Positions 1 through 8,714 of a DNA stretch of 64,000 nucleotides are shown piece after piece. The notes below the pieces were generated by a model, which worked only from the letters and a program-made list of their open reading frames with translations, had not been told where the DNA came from and did not search any database. The stretch is from Paenibacillus ferrarius. GTDB taxonomy: Bacteria; Bacillota; Bacilli; Paenibacillales; NBRC-103111. The translations under genes were made by a program, and so were the position numbers. The stretch is from contig NZ_MBTG01000072.1 of assembly GCF_002027705.1 (NCBI RefSeq), positions 124,001 through 188,000 on the forward strand. Direction: 5' to 3'. How positions within the stretch are numbered: the stretch's first letter is position 1; each line of letters opens with the position of its first letter.

Positions 1-1
1 G

Positions 2-958
2 AACCCGGATCTCGTGCCTCATGTATATGCCTATGATGCTGATCTTGCGCTAACGGTCATGGAAGATTTGAGTGACCATGTTATTATGCGCAAAGGGTTA
101 ATTGAAGGGAACCAATACCCGCTTTTTGCCGAGCATATCGGTCGTTTCCTAGCTACTACTTTATTCTTCACCTCTGATCTGGGCAAAAACCAGCAGGATA
201 AAAAAATTCAGCAAGGTCGGTTCATCAATCCGGAGCTTTGCAAAATCACAGAGGACCTGATCTTCGACGATCCTTACCGTGATGCGGAAACGAACAATAT
301 CGAAGCTCAGATTCGGGATGCTGCTGAACAGCTTTGGACTGACCATGCGCTTCATCTTGAAGTGGCGATTCTTCGCCAGAAATTTTTGACCAGCGCGCAA
401 GCCCTTCTTCATGGCGATCTGCATACAGGCAGTATCTTCATCAAGGCAGATTCAACCAAAGTCATCGATCCAGAATTCGCTTATTATGGACCTATGGGAT
501 TCGATATTGGCGCTGTGCTGGCTAACCTCATCCTCAATTTCGCTGCGCAAGAAGGCTGGAGCAAGGATGATGAGAGCCGCGCTGCGTATCGCAGCTATTT
601 GTTGCAAACGGTGAAAGACGTATGGACACATTTCGAAGCGAACTTCCGCTCCTTGTGGAACGAGCATGGCGTGGATCGTGTTTTCCAAACGGCCGGGTAT
701 CAAGATTATTTCTTAACTAATCTGCTTCAAGACACCGTCGGTTTCACAGGTGCCAAAATGGTCCGCCGTATTGTCGGACTGGCGCATGTCGCCGATATTG
801 ATAAAATCGAAGATGCTGCGGCTAGAGAGCGAGCACAGCGTTTGGCATTAGATCTGGGCAAAGCGCTCATTCGCATCAATCGCCAAGTCACTTCTATCGA
901 TGAGCTTATTGCCATCGTGACCAAAGAAACAGCTGTAGAAAGAGGATTTGCACTATGA
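2..958 (+). CDS. mtnK: 5-methylthioribose kinase, 5' end outside the window
   Basis: Phosphorylates 5-methylthioribose to its 1-phosphate with ATP, the step before MtnA in methionine salvage; cytosolic. The reading frame enters from the window edge, so roughly the first 80 residues of a family of about 400 are missing and the in-frame GTG at 14 is not the start. The APH-like kinase core is visible: catalytic loop LLHGDLHTGSIF, then VIDPEFAYYGPMGFDIG with the metal-binding Asp/Glu. The stop overlaps the mtnA start (ATGA), which implies translational coupling. The pairing with mtnA makes the identification firm. Confidence 0.95.
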   Translation, partial: NPDLVPHVYAYDADLALTVMEDLSDHVIMRKGLIEGNQYPLFAEHIGRFLATTLFFTSDLGKNQQDKKIQQGRFINPELCKITEDLIFDDPYRDAETNNIEAQIRDAAEQLWTDHALHLEVAILRQKFLTSAQALLHGDLHTGSIFIKADSTKVIDPEFAYYGPMGFDIGAVLANLILNFAAQEGWSKDDESRAAYRSYLLQTVKDVWTHFEANFRSLWNEHGVDRVFQTAGYQDYFLTNLLQDTVGFTGAKMVRRIVGLAHVADIDKIEDAAARERAQRLALDLGKALIRINRQVTSIDELIAIVTKETAVERGFAL

Positions 959-2058
959 CAAACACAAACAACAACATCGAATTGCCCAACACTGGAGCTG
1001 AAAATCAGGAAATCCAAGGAGCTTTGCAGTCCTTGCGCTGGAACGGCCAGCAGCTTGATCTGTTGGATCAACGGCTGCTCCCGGAAGAAATCGTTTATTT
1101 GCCGCTGGAAACTGCTCCACAGGTATGGGAAGCGATCCAGCACTTAAAGGTCCGCGGCGCGCCAGCCATCGGCATCGCCGCCGCGTATGGGGTATATCTG
1201 GGCATCCGTGAAGTGGATGCTGCGGCCAACGGGCTTCTGGCGGAAGTCCAGAAGCAAGCCGACTATCTGGCGACGTCCCGTCCGACAGCGGTGAACTTGT
1301 TCTGGGCGCTCGATCGCATCAGAGCGCATGCGGGAAGATTGGCAGCCGAGGGCGTTAGCCCGGCTGCCTTCAAGGAAGCGCTCCTGGACGAAGCGCAGAA
1401 GATTCAAGCGGAGGACGAGGAGACGAACCGCCGTATCGGCGAACATGCGTTAACGCTGTTCGAAGATGGCTTCGGCGTGCTGACGCACTGCAACGCCGGC
1501 GGTTTGGCGACAGCCAAGTACGGCACAGCGTTAGCGCCGTTCTACTTGGCCAAAGAACAAGGCTTGAACATCAAAGTGTTCGCCGACGAGACCCGGCCCG
1601 TGCTGCAAGGCGCACGGCTGACAGCCTTCGAACTCCAGCAAGCCGGCGTCGACGTGACGCTGATCTGCGACAACATGGCCGGTGCGGTCATGTCCAAGGG
1701 CTGGATTCAAGCCGTCATCGTAGGCACCGACCGTGTCGCGGCTAATGGAGACGTAGCCAACAAAATCGGCACATACAGCGTAGCCGTGCTGGCCAAAGCC
1801 CACGGAATCCCTTTCTACGTGGCGAGCCCGCTTTCCACGATTGATTTAAACACACCAACTGGCGGAGACATTCCGATTGAAGAACGTCACGAAGACGAGA
1901 TCACGCAGGGGTTCGGCAAACGCACAGCACCCAAAGGCGTGAAAGTATTTAACCCGGCCTTCGACGTTACGCCTAACGAATATGTAACAGCTATTATTAC
2001 TGAAAAAGGAATCGTACAAGCTCCTTACACCGAGAACCTGCGCAAGCTTTTTGAATAG
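955..2058 (+). CDS. mtnA: S-methyl-5-thioribose-1-phosphate isomerase
   Basis: Converts methylthioribose 1-phosphate to methylthioribulose 1-phosphate in methionine salvage. It belongs to the eIF2B-like isomerase family. Signatures are RGAPAIGIAAAYG near residue 70, LTHCNAGG with the catalytic Cys near 179, DETRPVLQGARLT, and VGTDRVAANGD with the catalytic Asp near 259. At 367 residues it is slightly longer than usual because of a polar, Asn-rich N-terminal extension of about 20 residues. Starts inside the mtnK stop. The coding sequence from about 1150 to 1750 is visibly GC-richer than mtnK. Confidence 0.96.
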   Translation: MTNTNNNIELPNTGAENQEIQGALQSLRWNGQQLDLLDQRLLPEEIVYLPLETAPQVWEAIQHLKVRGAPAIGIAAAYGVYLGIREVDAAANGLLAEVQKQADYLATSRPTAVNLFWALDRIRAHAGRLAAEGVSPAAFKEALLDEAQKIQAEDEETNRRIGEHALTLFEDGFGVLTHCNAGGLATAKYGTALAPFYLAKEQGLNIKVFADETRPVLQGARLTAFELQQAGVDVTLICDNMAGAVMSKGWIQAVIVGTDRVAANGDVANKIGTYSVAVLAKAHGIPFYVASPLSTIDLNTPTGGDIPIEERHEDEITQGFGKRTAPKGVKVFNPAFDVTPNEYVTAIITEKGIVQAPYTENLRKLFE

Positions 2059-2084
2059 AGCTCGCGCAGCTCCCGCAGTAAGCC

Positions 2085-2126
2085 AAAGAACCTTCCAAAC
2101 CACTGTACGTGGCGGAAGGTTCTTTG
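2085..2126. terminator. bidirectional intrinsic terminator between mtnA and the araC-type gene
   Basis: A perfect 12-bp inverted repeat, AAAGAACCTTCC and GGAAGGTTCTTT, lies between two converging genes. T-rich sequence follows on both strands, but the U tracts are short. Confidence 0.7.
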
Positions 2127-2145
2127 TTCTATCCCTAATGACGTT

Positions 2146-3090
2146 TCACCCCTGAAGCAAACCATTATCCCGATAACGGTTAGGCGTAACGCCATGCGCT
2201 TTTTTGAAAACATAATGCAGATAATTGCTGGAGGCGAAACCGTTGCTTTCGGCGATTTTCTCTAACGTTAGCGAGGTTTGAAGCAGCTCATTGCAAACAT
2301 GTTTTAAACGAACCTGCTCTAAATATTCGCTAAACGAGAGATTTGCCTGTTCCTTGAAAATACGCTGCAGCTGCCTCGAGCTGATTTGAACTCGTTCAGC
2401 CACTCCTTCCAGCGTTAATGGACGCCGGTAGTTGTCTTCAATAAACTGGATCGCCAGCTGATAACGGTAGCTCTTCATATCGCGGGCAGGCAGGTTTAAA
2501 CCGTGCGGATCGGCTTTATAAGCTCCAACTGTCCGCAGCAGCATCTGTACAATGGACTGCTTGATAATGGTGTACTGCCCAAGTTGGTTGCTGCGCCATG
2601 CTTCGTACGCGACAAGAAAACATTTCATTGCTTCCTGACGGTCTAAAGCTGGAACATGAGGAAGCTCGCTTAGTTGGCGAATACAGGCATCCGCTTCAGC
2701 AATTTCCCAAGCTTCACCCCACGCATTCGTCAGCTCACTTTGATCTTCTTCCGTCAACTTGACAATATCCACATGCAAGCAGAGCTCGCCCATTTCCTCG
2801 CCCTTATCGGCTTCCTGACGATGGCTCACTCCAGGCGCTGTAACGTAAAGCATCCCCTCCTGCAGGGCATGCGTGACGCCATCCAAGTTCACGCTGCCTT
2901 TTCCATAGGGGATGTAATGAATTTCAAATTCAGAATGTTGGTGAAAATCGATAATTGTTCCTGCAGGGAAGGATGTCAGATGGCAGCGCAACACCCGAAG
3001 ACCATAGGAGCCCCATCGGAAGCTCAAATCTAAGCGATCTAAAGCCGTCGGATTTTCGAGCATGGGTTCATAATAGAATGGCTGACTCAT
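2146..3090 (-). CDS. AraC family transcriptional regulator with N-terminal cupin
   Basis: Ligand-responsive DNA-binding regulator of 314 residues. The N-terminal cupin domain (about 1-130) contains the HQHSEFE metal/ligand motif near residue 50. The C-terminal double HTH (about 215-310) ends in the AraC signature with GFASSNYLHYVFKK and GVTPNRYR. The chosen ATG at 3090 is preceded by GGGAGGA; an upstream in-frame start would add 11 residues but has no ribosome site. It lies just downstream of the Gfo/Idh dehydrogenase on the same strand, so it probably controls that gene or a linked sugar pathway. Ligand unknown. Confidence 0.85.
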   Translation of the reverse strand: MSQPFYYEPMLENPTALDRLDLSFRWGSYGLRVLRCHLTSFPAGTIIDFHQHSEFEIHYIPYGKGSVNLDGVTHALQEGMLYVTAPGVSHRQEADKGEEMGELCLHVDIVKLTEEDQSELTNAWGEAWEIAEADACIRQLSELPHVPALDRQEAMKCFLVAYEAWRSNQLGQYTIIKQSIVQMLLRTVGAYKADPHGLNLPARDMKSYRYQLAIQFIEDNYRRPLTLEGVAERVQISSRQLQRIFKEQANLSFSEYLEQVRLKHVCNELLQTSLTLEKIAESNGFASSNYLHYVFKKAHGVTPNRYRDNGLLQG

Positions 3091-3123
3091 TAGATGAACA
3101 TCCTCCCTGTCGTAGCGAAACAA

Positions 3124-4143
3124 TTATTGCGTTAAAGAATCAACACGAATCTGTTGTTTCTTAGCAACGGATTGGTTGGCAGCTTCCATCAATTTCGTTA
3201 AATCTACAGCAAGCTGAATATTGGTTTCGGCTTTTGTACCATTTTGGATATGGCTGACCCATTGATCAAACGCCGAGATTCTTTCCGCAGGCCAATTCTC
3301 ATAGGCGGTCCATTGGTCATTTGTTTCAGCAAGCTTATTGGAACGGATCAAGACTCTTCCATCATGCTCTGAATAGAGTACACTGCCATCTGTTCCGTGA
3401 ACTTCAATGACGAATGGTGAAAAAGCGTTAACAAATCCCGCTTCCACAACCCCAATTGCCCCGTTCGCATATTGAAGCGTCGCAACGGCATTATCCTCGA
3501 CTTCTCTCCCCGTTACATACCCGTAAGAAGCGCTTACAGCTTCTGGAAGTCCAAGCAGTAGACGTGTTAAATACATCGGATGACAGCCCAAATCAATTAG
3601 CGCTCCGCCGCCGCATTGCTCAGCATTGTAGAAATGCTCCGGCAACCAGCCATTCGGATTAGACTCGGTGGAAATCCCGCCATTATGAGATAAGCGCGTG
3701 CGCACCAGTGTGAGCGTGCCCAGCAGCTCCTTCTCCACAATTTCTTGAATTGCCAGTGTAGAAGCTGAATTCAAACGAGGCAGTGAAACCGTTAACGTCA
3801 CGCCTGCTTCATTCACGGCATCCAGAATCTCATTCACTTCCTTCAAAGTCGGAGCAATAACTTTCTCGGTAAAAATATGTTTACCTGCCTTCGCAGCAGC
3901 AACCATAACCTCGCGATGCAAGTTCGTCGGTGTATCGATGACAACCGCGTCAATCTCTGGATTGGCAAGCAGTTCAGCCAAATTCTCATAGAAGGCAACA
4001 CCGCGCTTCTCCGCTTCTTGTTGTCCTCTTGCCGGAAGCTCATCCCATACGGCAACAATCTCCGTATTTGCATGTTCCGTTACTTGTTTCGCATAATCCC
4101 CTGCATGTACATGCCAAAAGCTTAACATCGCTACTTTTATCAT
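3124..4143 (-). CDS. Gfo/Idh/MocA family NAD(P)-dependent oxidoreductase
   Basis: Probable dehydrogenase of a sugar, inositol or related polyol; substrate not predictable. The N-terminal Rossmann half is recognisable from the EIDAVVIDTPTNLH and HIFTEKVIAPT segments. The latter holds the conserved Lys, although the usual EKP is EKV here. The C-terminal half has GGGALIDLGCHPMYLTRLLLG with the conserved Asp/His. The N terminus (MIKVAMLSFWHVHAGD) lacks a clean GxGxxG. The ATG at 4143 follows GGAGGA by four bases. It precedes the AraC-type gene on the same strand with a 33-bp gap, suggesting a two-gene unit. Confidence 0.85.
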   Translation of the reverse strand: MIKVAMLSFWHVHAGDYAKQVTEHANTEIVAVWDELPARGQQEAEKRGVAFYENLAELLANPEIDAVVIDTPTNLHREVMVAAAKAGKHIFTEKVIAPTLKEVNEILDAVNEAGVTLTVSLPRLNSASTLAIQEIVEKELLGTLTLVRTRLSHNGGISTESNPNGWLPEHFYNAEQCGGGALIDLGCHPMYLTRLLLGLPEAVSASYGYVTGREVEDNAVATLQYANGAIGVVEAGFVNAFSPFVIEVHGTDGSVLYSEHDGRVLIRSNKLAETNDQWTAYENWPAERISAFDQWVSHIQNGTKAETNIQLAVDLTKLMEAANQSVAKKQQIRVDSLTQ

Positions 4144-4247
4144 AGTATCCTCCAAATAAGTGACTTGGAATCATTGTATCATGACAAGGCAGGTTGATAA
4201 ATTTCGAATTAGCGACACATCAAGGTGCAATATAGCGACATCAACTT

Positions 4248-5093
4248 CTACTTAGCAACCGGGACTGCGTTATAATATTCTTCCATGGTTACCTTCTTGG
4301 CGGCAATCTCTTTGGCAACATCTACTCCCACATACCGAATGTGCCATGGCTCGTACTGATAACCGGTAATATCCGCTTTTCCTTTCGGATAACGGATAAT
4401 AAATCCATATTCCGCCGCATGCTTCTCAAGCCAATTCGCTTCCTTCGTCCCGCCAAAGCAATCTTCGGCTGCACATTTGCCGTCACTGCCTGTGACATCA
4501 ATCGCCAGTCCCGTTTCATGCTCACTCGTACCAGGAACAGCGCTGTACGTCTTCGCTTTCTCTTCGCCATCTTTCAGGACATAGCGCTGGAAGACGGATT
4601 TCTGCGTCGCGAAAGAGCGGTAGGCCGAAACGCCGGATAGGTGGATATTGTCCTTCTCCGCACCAGCAAAAAGCTTTTCAATCGCACCTGCAGCCGTGCT
4701 GCGCATTTTCCGTTTTTCTATTTTTTCTGCGAATACAAAAGGAATGTCGGGATAAACCAAATCCGTCGGCTCATAGCTGGAGGGCAGCGAATTCTGCTTA
4801 TTCACCAGCACCGTGACACTTTCCGGTTTGGCGATAACCTGGACGGCGCCACTCTTCGGCGGTGCTTGCGAGCTCGTTGGTGCAGCCGTAGCCGCCGATG
4901 TCGGTTTGGGTGTTGTTTTGGCCGATGCAGCAGGACTCGTTGCAGGTGAAGGTGTCGCTGTCCCTGTGGCTGGCTTAGAGCTCTCTTTCTCTGTTGGACT
5001 GGTAGTTGGCGTGACTTCCGCCTTGTTGCTGCACCCCGCTACTATGGTTAGCGCCAAAAGTATGGCCAGCGAATATTTCATTGTTTGATTCAT
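4248..5093 (-). CDS. M15 family D-alanyl-D-alanine carboxypeptidase lipoprotein (VanY/LdcB-like)
   Basis: Predicted membrane-anchored peptidase that trims peptidoglycan stem peptides outside the cell. The signal peptide ends in the lipobox IVAGC near residue 21. A Thr/Pro/Ser/Ala-rich linker (about 25-90) acts as a spacer across the wall. The M15B catalytic region has SAYRSFATQKSVF, SEHETGLAIDVT (zinc His and Asp) and EPWHIRYVG (second zinc His). A GAGGAGG site lies 13 bases before the ATG at 5093. Whether it acts on D-Ala-D-Ala or on L,D-tetrapeptides cannot be decided from sequence. Confidence 0.88.
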   Translation of the reverse strand: MNQTMKYSLAILLALTIVAGCSNKAEVTPTTSPTEKESSKPATGTATPSPATSPAASAKTTPKPTSAATAAPTSSQAPPKSGAVQVIAKPESVTVLVNKQNSLPSSYEPTDLVYPDIPFVFAEKIEKRKMRSTAAGAIEKLFAGAEKDNIHLSGVSAYRSFATQKSVFQRYVLKDGEEKAKTYSAVPGTSEHETGLAIDVTGSDGKCAAEDCFGGTKEANWLEKHAAEYGFIIRYPKGKADITGYQYEPWHIRYVGVDVAKEIAAKKVTMEEYYNAVPVAK

Positions 5094-5191
5094 GATTTAC
5101 AGTCTGCCTCCTCAACGTTGTAAAACTTACACATGAAATAGACTTTAAACCTGCGGCAAAAGTTGCAAGGAACAAATCGCAGATTTATAAA

Positions 5192-5236
5192 TAAAAAAGA
5201 CTGCCAAATAGGTTTTGCGCCTAGATCGCAGCCTTC
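5192..5236 (-). terminator. intrinsic terminator downstream of metY
   Basis: On the minus strand an AAGGCTGC ... GCAGTCTT stem with an inner TAGG/CCTA pairing is followed by TTTTTTATTT, 66 bases beyond the metY stop. Confidence 0.65.
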
Positions 5237-5301
5237 TCATATTTTATGCGTAATGGTGTGAGGATTCAAGTTTTGACGTGGTTCGAATTGACCTCAGCCG
5301 T

Positions 5302-6597
5302 TTAAGCTTGACTAGCCGCAATCGCTTGCTCTAAATCGTAAATGATATCTTCAATCGCTTCTGTCCCAACGGACAGGCGAATAAGTCCCGGAGTAACACC
5401 AGCCGATGCTTGTTCCTGCTCATTCAATTGGGAATGTGTCGTGCTCGCAGGATGAATAATTAATGATTTGGAATCGCCGACATTGGCCAGATGGGAGAAT
5501 AGCTCCACAGAGTGGATCAGCTTCTTGCCCGCTTCTACGCCGCCTTTGATTCCGAAGCTAAGAATAGCGCCTTGACCTTTTGGCAAATATTTCTGTGCAA
5601 GCTTGTAGGATGGATGGCTTTCTAAACCGGCATAGCTCACCCACTCGACGTTCTCGTGCGCCTCTAAATACTGAGCGACTTTAAGCGCGTTCGAGCTGTG
5701 TCGTTCCATGCGCAAATGCAGCGTTTCCAGTCCTTGAAGCAATAAGAATGCGCTTTGCGGAGAAAGCGATGCCCCTAGATCGCGAAGCAATTGAACGCGT
5801 GCTTTGATGATGTATGCAATTGGGCCAACAGCGTCTGTATATACAACCCCGTTGTAACTTGGGTCTGGTTTCGTTAGACCTGGGAATTTGCCGCTTGCAG
5901 CCCAATCGAACTTCCCGCCATCCACAATGACGCCGCCAATCGTCGTTCCGTGACCGCCAATGAACTTCGTTGCAGAATGAACAACAATATCAGCTCCATG
6001 TTCAATTGGTCTCAGCAGATAGGGACTTGGGAACGTATTGTCAATAATTAATGGGATGCCATTCTCATGGGCGATCGCTGCTACAGCTGCAATATCCAGA
6101 ATGTCGCCCTTAGGGTTGCCGATCGACTCTGCATAGAGTGCTTTGGTCTTGTCGGTAATGGCAGCTCGGAAATTGTCTGGATTGCTCGGATCAACGAATT
6201 TGACGTTAACCCCCAACTTAGGCAGCGTATTTGCAAATAAATTATAAGTTCCGCCATACAAAGAAGACGCCGCAACAATCTCATCGCCTGCTTCAGCAAT
6301 GTTCAAGATCGAGAACGTGATAGCTGCTTGCCCGGAAGCAACAGCAAGTGCTGCCGGAGCGCCTTCCAGTGCGGCAATCCTTTTCTCGAAAACATCCGTC
6401 GTTGGGTTCATAATACGCGTATAAATATTGCCAAACTCTTTCAGTGCAAACAAATTCGCCGCATGATCCGTGTCATTAAATACATAGGATGTCGTTTGAT
6501 AAATCGGGACAGCCCTTGAATTCGTTGTTGGATCAACGACTTGACCTGCATGAATTGCGAGTGTTTCCGGTAAGTACTGGCGTTCTGAACCTGACAT
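5302..6597 (-). CDS. metY: O-acetylhomoserine sulfhydrylase (O-acetylhomoserine aminocarboxypropyltransferase)
   Basis: PLP enzyme of the Cys/Met metabolism family that makes homocysteine from O-acetylhomoserine and sulfide. Length 431 matches the sulfhydrylase subgroup, which is longer than the cystathionine synthases (about 380). Seen: HAGQVVDPTTNSRAVPIYQT at the N terminus, YTRIMNPTTDVFEKRIAALEG, and the PLP-lysine motif VVHSATKFIGGHGT near residue 207. The ATG at 6597 follows CTAGGAGGC. It is monocistronic with its own promoter, an operator-like palindrome in the leader and a terminator. No S-box riboswitch fits in the short leader. Some family members accept O-succinylhomoserine instead. 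Confidence 0.93.
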   Translation of the reverse strand: MSGSERQYLPETLAIHAGQVVDPTTNSRAVPIYQTTSYVFNDTDHAANLFALKEFGNIYTRIMNPTTDVFEKRIAALEGAPAALAVASGQAAITFSILNIAEAGDEIVAASSLYGGTYNLFANTLPKLGVNVKFVDPSNPDNFRAAITDKTKALYAESIGNPKGDILDIAAVAAIAHENGIPLIIDNTFPSPYLLRPIEHGADIVVHSATKFIGGHGTTIGGVIVDGGKFDWAASGKFPGLTKPDPSYNGVVYTDAVGPIAYIIKARVQLLRDLGASLSPQSAFLLLQGLETLHLRMERHSSNALKVAQYLEAHENVEWVSYAGLESHPSYKLAQKYLPKGQGAILSFGIKGGVEAGKKLIHSVELFSHLANVGDSKSLIIHPASTTHSQLNEQEQASAGVTPGLIRLSVGTEAIEDIIYDLEQAIAASQA

Positions 6598-6658
6598 TTA
6601 AACATGCCTCCTAGGATAAAAGTATCATGATTTCGCTGGCGCCTCTTTATACTTGATA

Positions 6659-6672
6659 ATTCCTACTGGAAT
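6659..6672 (-). promoter_or_regulatory. operator-like palindrome in the metY leader
   Basis: ATTCC-N4-GGAAT, a perfect 5-bp dyad, sits just downstream of the likely transcription start of metY. Rrf2-type sulfur regulators such as CymR bind GGAAT-containing dyads in other Firmicutes; assignment to CymR here is inference. Confidence 0.45.
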
Positions 6673-6683
6673 AGTATACAATT

Positions 6684-6713
6684 ATTTTAAAGGAAACATC
6701 CAGTCCTAGTCAA
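6684..6713 (-). promoter_or_regulatory. metY promoter
   Basis: TTGACT at 6708-6713 and TAAAAT at 6684-6689 on the minus strand, 18-bp spacer, a good housekeeping-sigma match about 85-115 bases upstream of the metY start. Confidence 0.6.
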
Positions 6714-6764
6714 TATATCACATTGGCATATTTTTCTAAACCATTTTAGATCGGACGTGTTTGC

Positions 6765-7769
6765 ATGCTATTTCAGCCCTACACCATTAAAGAGGTTACC
6801 CTCAAAAATCGGATCGTTATGTCACCAATGTGCATGTATGCCTCGGACGACTCCGGCGAAGTCAAAGATTGGCACTATGTTCACTATGCGACACGTGCCG
6901 TTGGTCAGGTTGGTCTCATTATCGTGGAAGCTAGCGCCGTTACAGCCCAAGGGCGAATATCCCCCCGAGATCTGGGCATATGGGATGACACCCAGATAGC
7001 AGGCTTGAAGCGTGTTGTTGATTCCGTTCACGCTCAAGGCTCGAATATTGGTATTCAACTTGCACATGCTGGTCGTAAAGCTGTATTGGATACGCCCATT
7101 ATCGCTCCTTCGGCCATTCCTTTCTCCGATACCTTCAAAACACCCGATGAAGCTACGCTTGAACAAATCCAAGAGACAATTGCAGCGTTCGGCGATGCTG
7201 CGCACCGTGCCAAACAAGCTGGATTTGACGTCATTGAAATTCATGCTGCACATGGCTATCTCATCAACCAGTTTCTATCCCCGCTTATCAATCTGCGGAA
7301 GGATGCGTATGGCGGCGACCTCGAGGGACGTTTCCGATTCTTAAACGACGTCATTGCCGCTGTCAAAAAGCGGTGGGACGGTCCTCTTTTTGTGCGCATC
7401 TCTGCACATGAGTACTTAGAAGGCGGGCTTACCCCGCAGGATCATGCTTTTTTCGCCGCAAAGCTGAAAGAATTGGGCGTCGATCTCATCGACGTCAGCT
7501 CCGGAGGGACATTCCCTGTTATTCCGCAAACCTATCCAGGCTATCAAGTGCCTTTCGCCGAAGAAATCCGCGCCAAGGCTAACATTGCCGTGGGTGCGGT
7601 AGGCTTCATCACGGAGCCTGAACAGGCGGAAGAAATTCTCCGGAACGAACGAGCCGATCTTATCTTCATCGGCAGAGCTTTGCTGCGAGATCCCTATTGG
7701 CCACGGACAGCAGCGATCAGATTGCACGCTGAATTAGAAGCGCCGATTCCTTATACGCGCGGTTGGTAA
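6765..7769 (+). CDS. namA: NADPH dehydrogenase, old yellow enzyme family (YqjM type)
   Basis: FMN-dependent ene-reductase that reduces activated C=C bonds of enones and nitro compounds with NADPH; cytosolic. Length 334 is close to B. subtilis YqjM (338). The YqjM-class flavin contact NRIVMSPMCMY places Cys at 23 and Tyr at 25. The substrate-binding pair IEIHAAHGYL places His at about 160 and 163. FIGRALLRDPYWP and a C-terminal YTRGW also match the class. The ribosome site before the ATG is weak (only CGGA), suggesting modest translation. It is divergent from metY. Confidence 0.92.
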   Translation: MLFQPYTIKEVTLKNRIVMSPMCMYASDDSGEVKDWHYVHYATRAVGQVGLIIVEASAVTAQGRISPRDLGIWDDTQIAGLKRVVDSVHAQGSNIGIQLAHAGRKAVLDTPIIAPSAIPFSDTFKTPDEATLEQIQETIAAFGDAAHRAKQAGFDVIEIHAAHGYLINQFLSPLINLRKDAYGGDLEGRFRFLNDVIAAVKKRWDGPLFVRISAHEYLEGGLTPQDHAFFAAKLKELGVDLIDVSSGGTFPVIPQTYPGYQVPFAEEIRAKANIAVGAVGFITEPEQAEEILRNERADLIFIGRALLRDPYWPRTAAIRLHAELEAPIPYTRGW

Positions 7770-7787
7770 TGGTTAGGCACGGCGCTT

Positions 7788-7810
7788 GAGCCTGCCTTTA
7801 CCGCAGGCTC
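7788..7810. other. intergenic hairpin between converging namA and ABC genes
   Basis: GAGCCTGC and GCAGGCTC form a perfect 8-bp stem with a 7-base loop. It may act as a weak terminator, but neither strand has a clear T tract. Confidence 0.4.
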
Positions 7811-7829
7811 AGCTTGTTGGCACGGCCCG

Positions 7830-8711
7830 TTACGATTTCTCCGGAGGAAGAAGAACGATGCGTCCATCCTCCATGGCAACACGAACTTTGTTCGTACTGG
7901 AAGCGCCGATGGATTCCAGGAAATTTGCCGGAATCTGCAATCGGCCTGCTTTATCGACAACCGCATATTCCACATGTGATTCTCCCTCAGCAATAAGGCC
8001 TTGTTCCATTTCCAGCAGCTCCTCCTGATAAGATTTACGTCTTAATATTTCCGAGGAGGTCTTGCCGTCACGAATAGCAACGACACGATCTACTTTCTTG
8101 GCCAGCAAGGGATCATGCGTGACGATCACAACGGTTAAACCAAAGGTGCGGTTCAGTTCACGAAACAGATCGAGAATCTGATTCGCCATCTTCGTATCCA
8201 CGGAGCCCGTCGGTTCGTCCGCCAGCAGCAGCCTCGGCTGATTCGCAAGGGCAATCGCAATCGCCACCCGCTGCTGTTCACCGCCTGAAAGCTGACTCAG
8301 CTTGTTGTTTCTGCGGTGGCTCAAGCCCACAGCTTCCAGCAGTTCCAAAGCACGCAGTCGCTTGCGCCGGCCCTGCAGGAGAATCGGCAGCTCCACATTT
8401 TCCAAGGCTGTCAGGTAAGGAATCAGGTTGCGCGCATTATTTTGCCAGACGAAGCCAACCGTCTCTCTTTTATACTTGACCAGATCGGCTTCCTTAAACT
8501 TCAGTAAATCTTTCCCGTCCACATGCAAATTGCCAGCCGAAGGTCGGTCCAATCCTCCCAGCATGTTCAGCAACGTCGATTTCCCGCTGCCGCTGTTCCC
8601 GATAATCGCCATCAGCTCTCCCTCCGCAATCTGGAGGTCCAGCCCTTGCAGGGCAACGACTTCAATGTCAGCAGCTTTATAAATTTTAACTAGATTCTCA
8701 CAATGAATCAT
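7830..8711 (-). CDS. ABC transporter ATP-binding protein with C-terminal AbrB-like domain
   Basis: ATPase of a MacB/LolD-type exporter partnered with the large FtsX-like permease just upstream. The ABC domain fills residues 1-225: Walker A GNSGSGKST at 38-46, signature LSGGEQQR, Walker B LLLADEPTGSVD, and VTHDP switch His. After a short linker, residues about 248-290 (VDKAGRLQIPANFLESIG ... VRVAMEDGRIVLLPP) match the SpoVT/AbrB swapped-hairpin fold, which normally binds DNA or dimerises. The ATG at 8711 follows GGGGAGGA and overlaps the permease stop region. The extra domain may drive dimerisation or autoregulation (inference). Confidence 0.88.
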   Translation of the reverse strand: MIHCENLVKIYKAADIEVVALQGLDLQIAEGELMAIIGNSGSGKSTLLNMLGGLDRPSAGNLHVDGKDLLKFKEADLVKYKRETVGFVWQNNARNLIPYLTALENVELPILLQGRRKRLRALELLEAVGLSHRRNNKLSQLSGGEQQRVAIAIALANQPRLLLADEPTGSVDTKMANQILDLFRELNRTFGLTVVIVTHDPLLAKKVDRVVAIRDGKTSSEILRRKSYQEELLEMEQGLIAEGESHVEYAVVDKAGRLQIPANFLESIGASSTNKVRVAMEDGRIVLLPPEKS

Positions 8712-8714
8712 AAC

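Noticed and set aside
6598..6764. Possible SAM (S-box) riboswitch ahead of metY
   Set aside because: The leader is too short, and no S-box core motifs or terminator were found in it.
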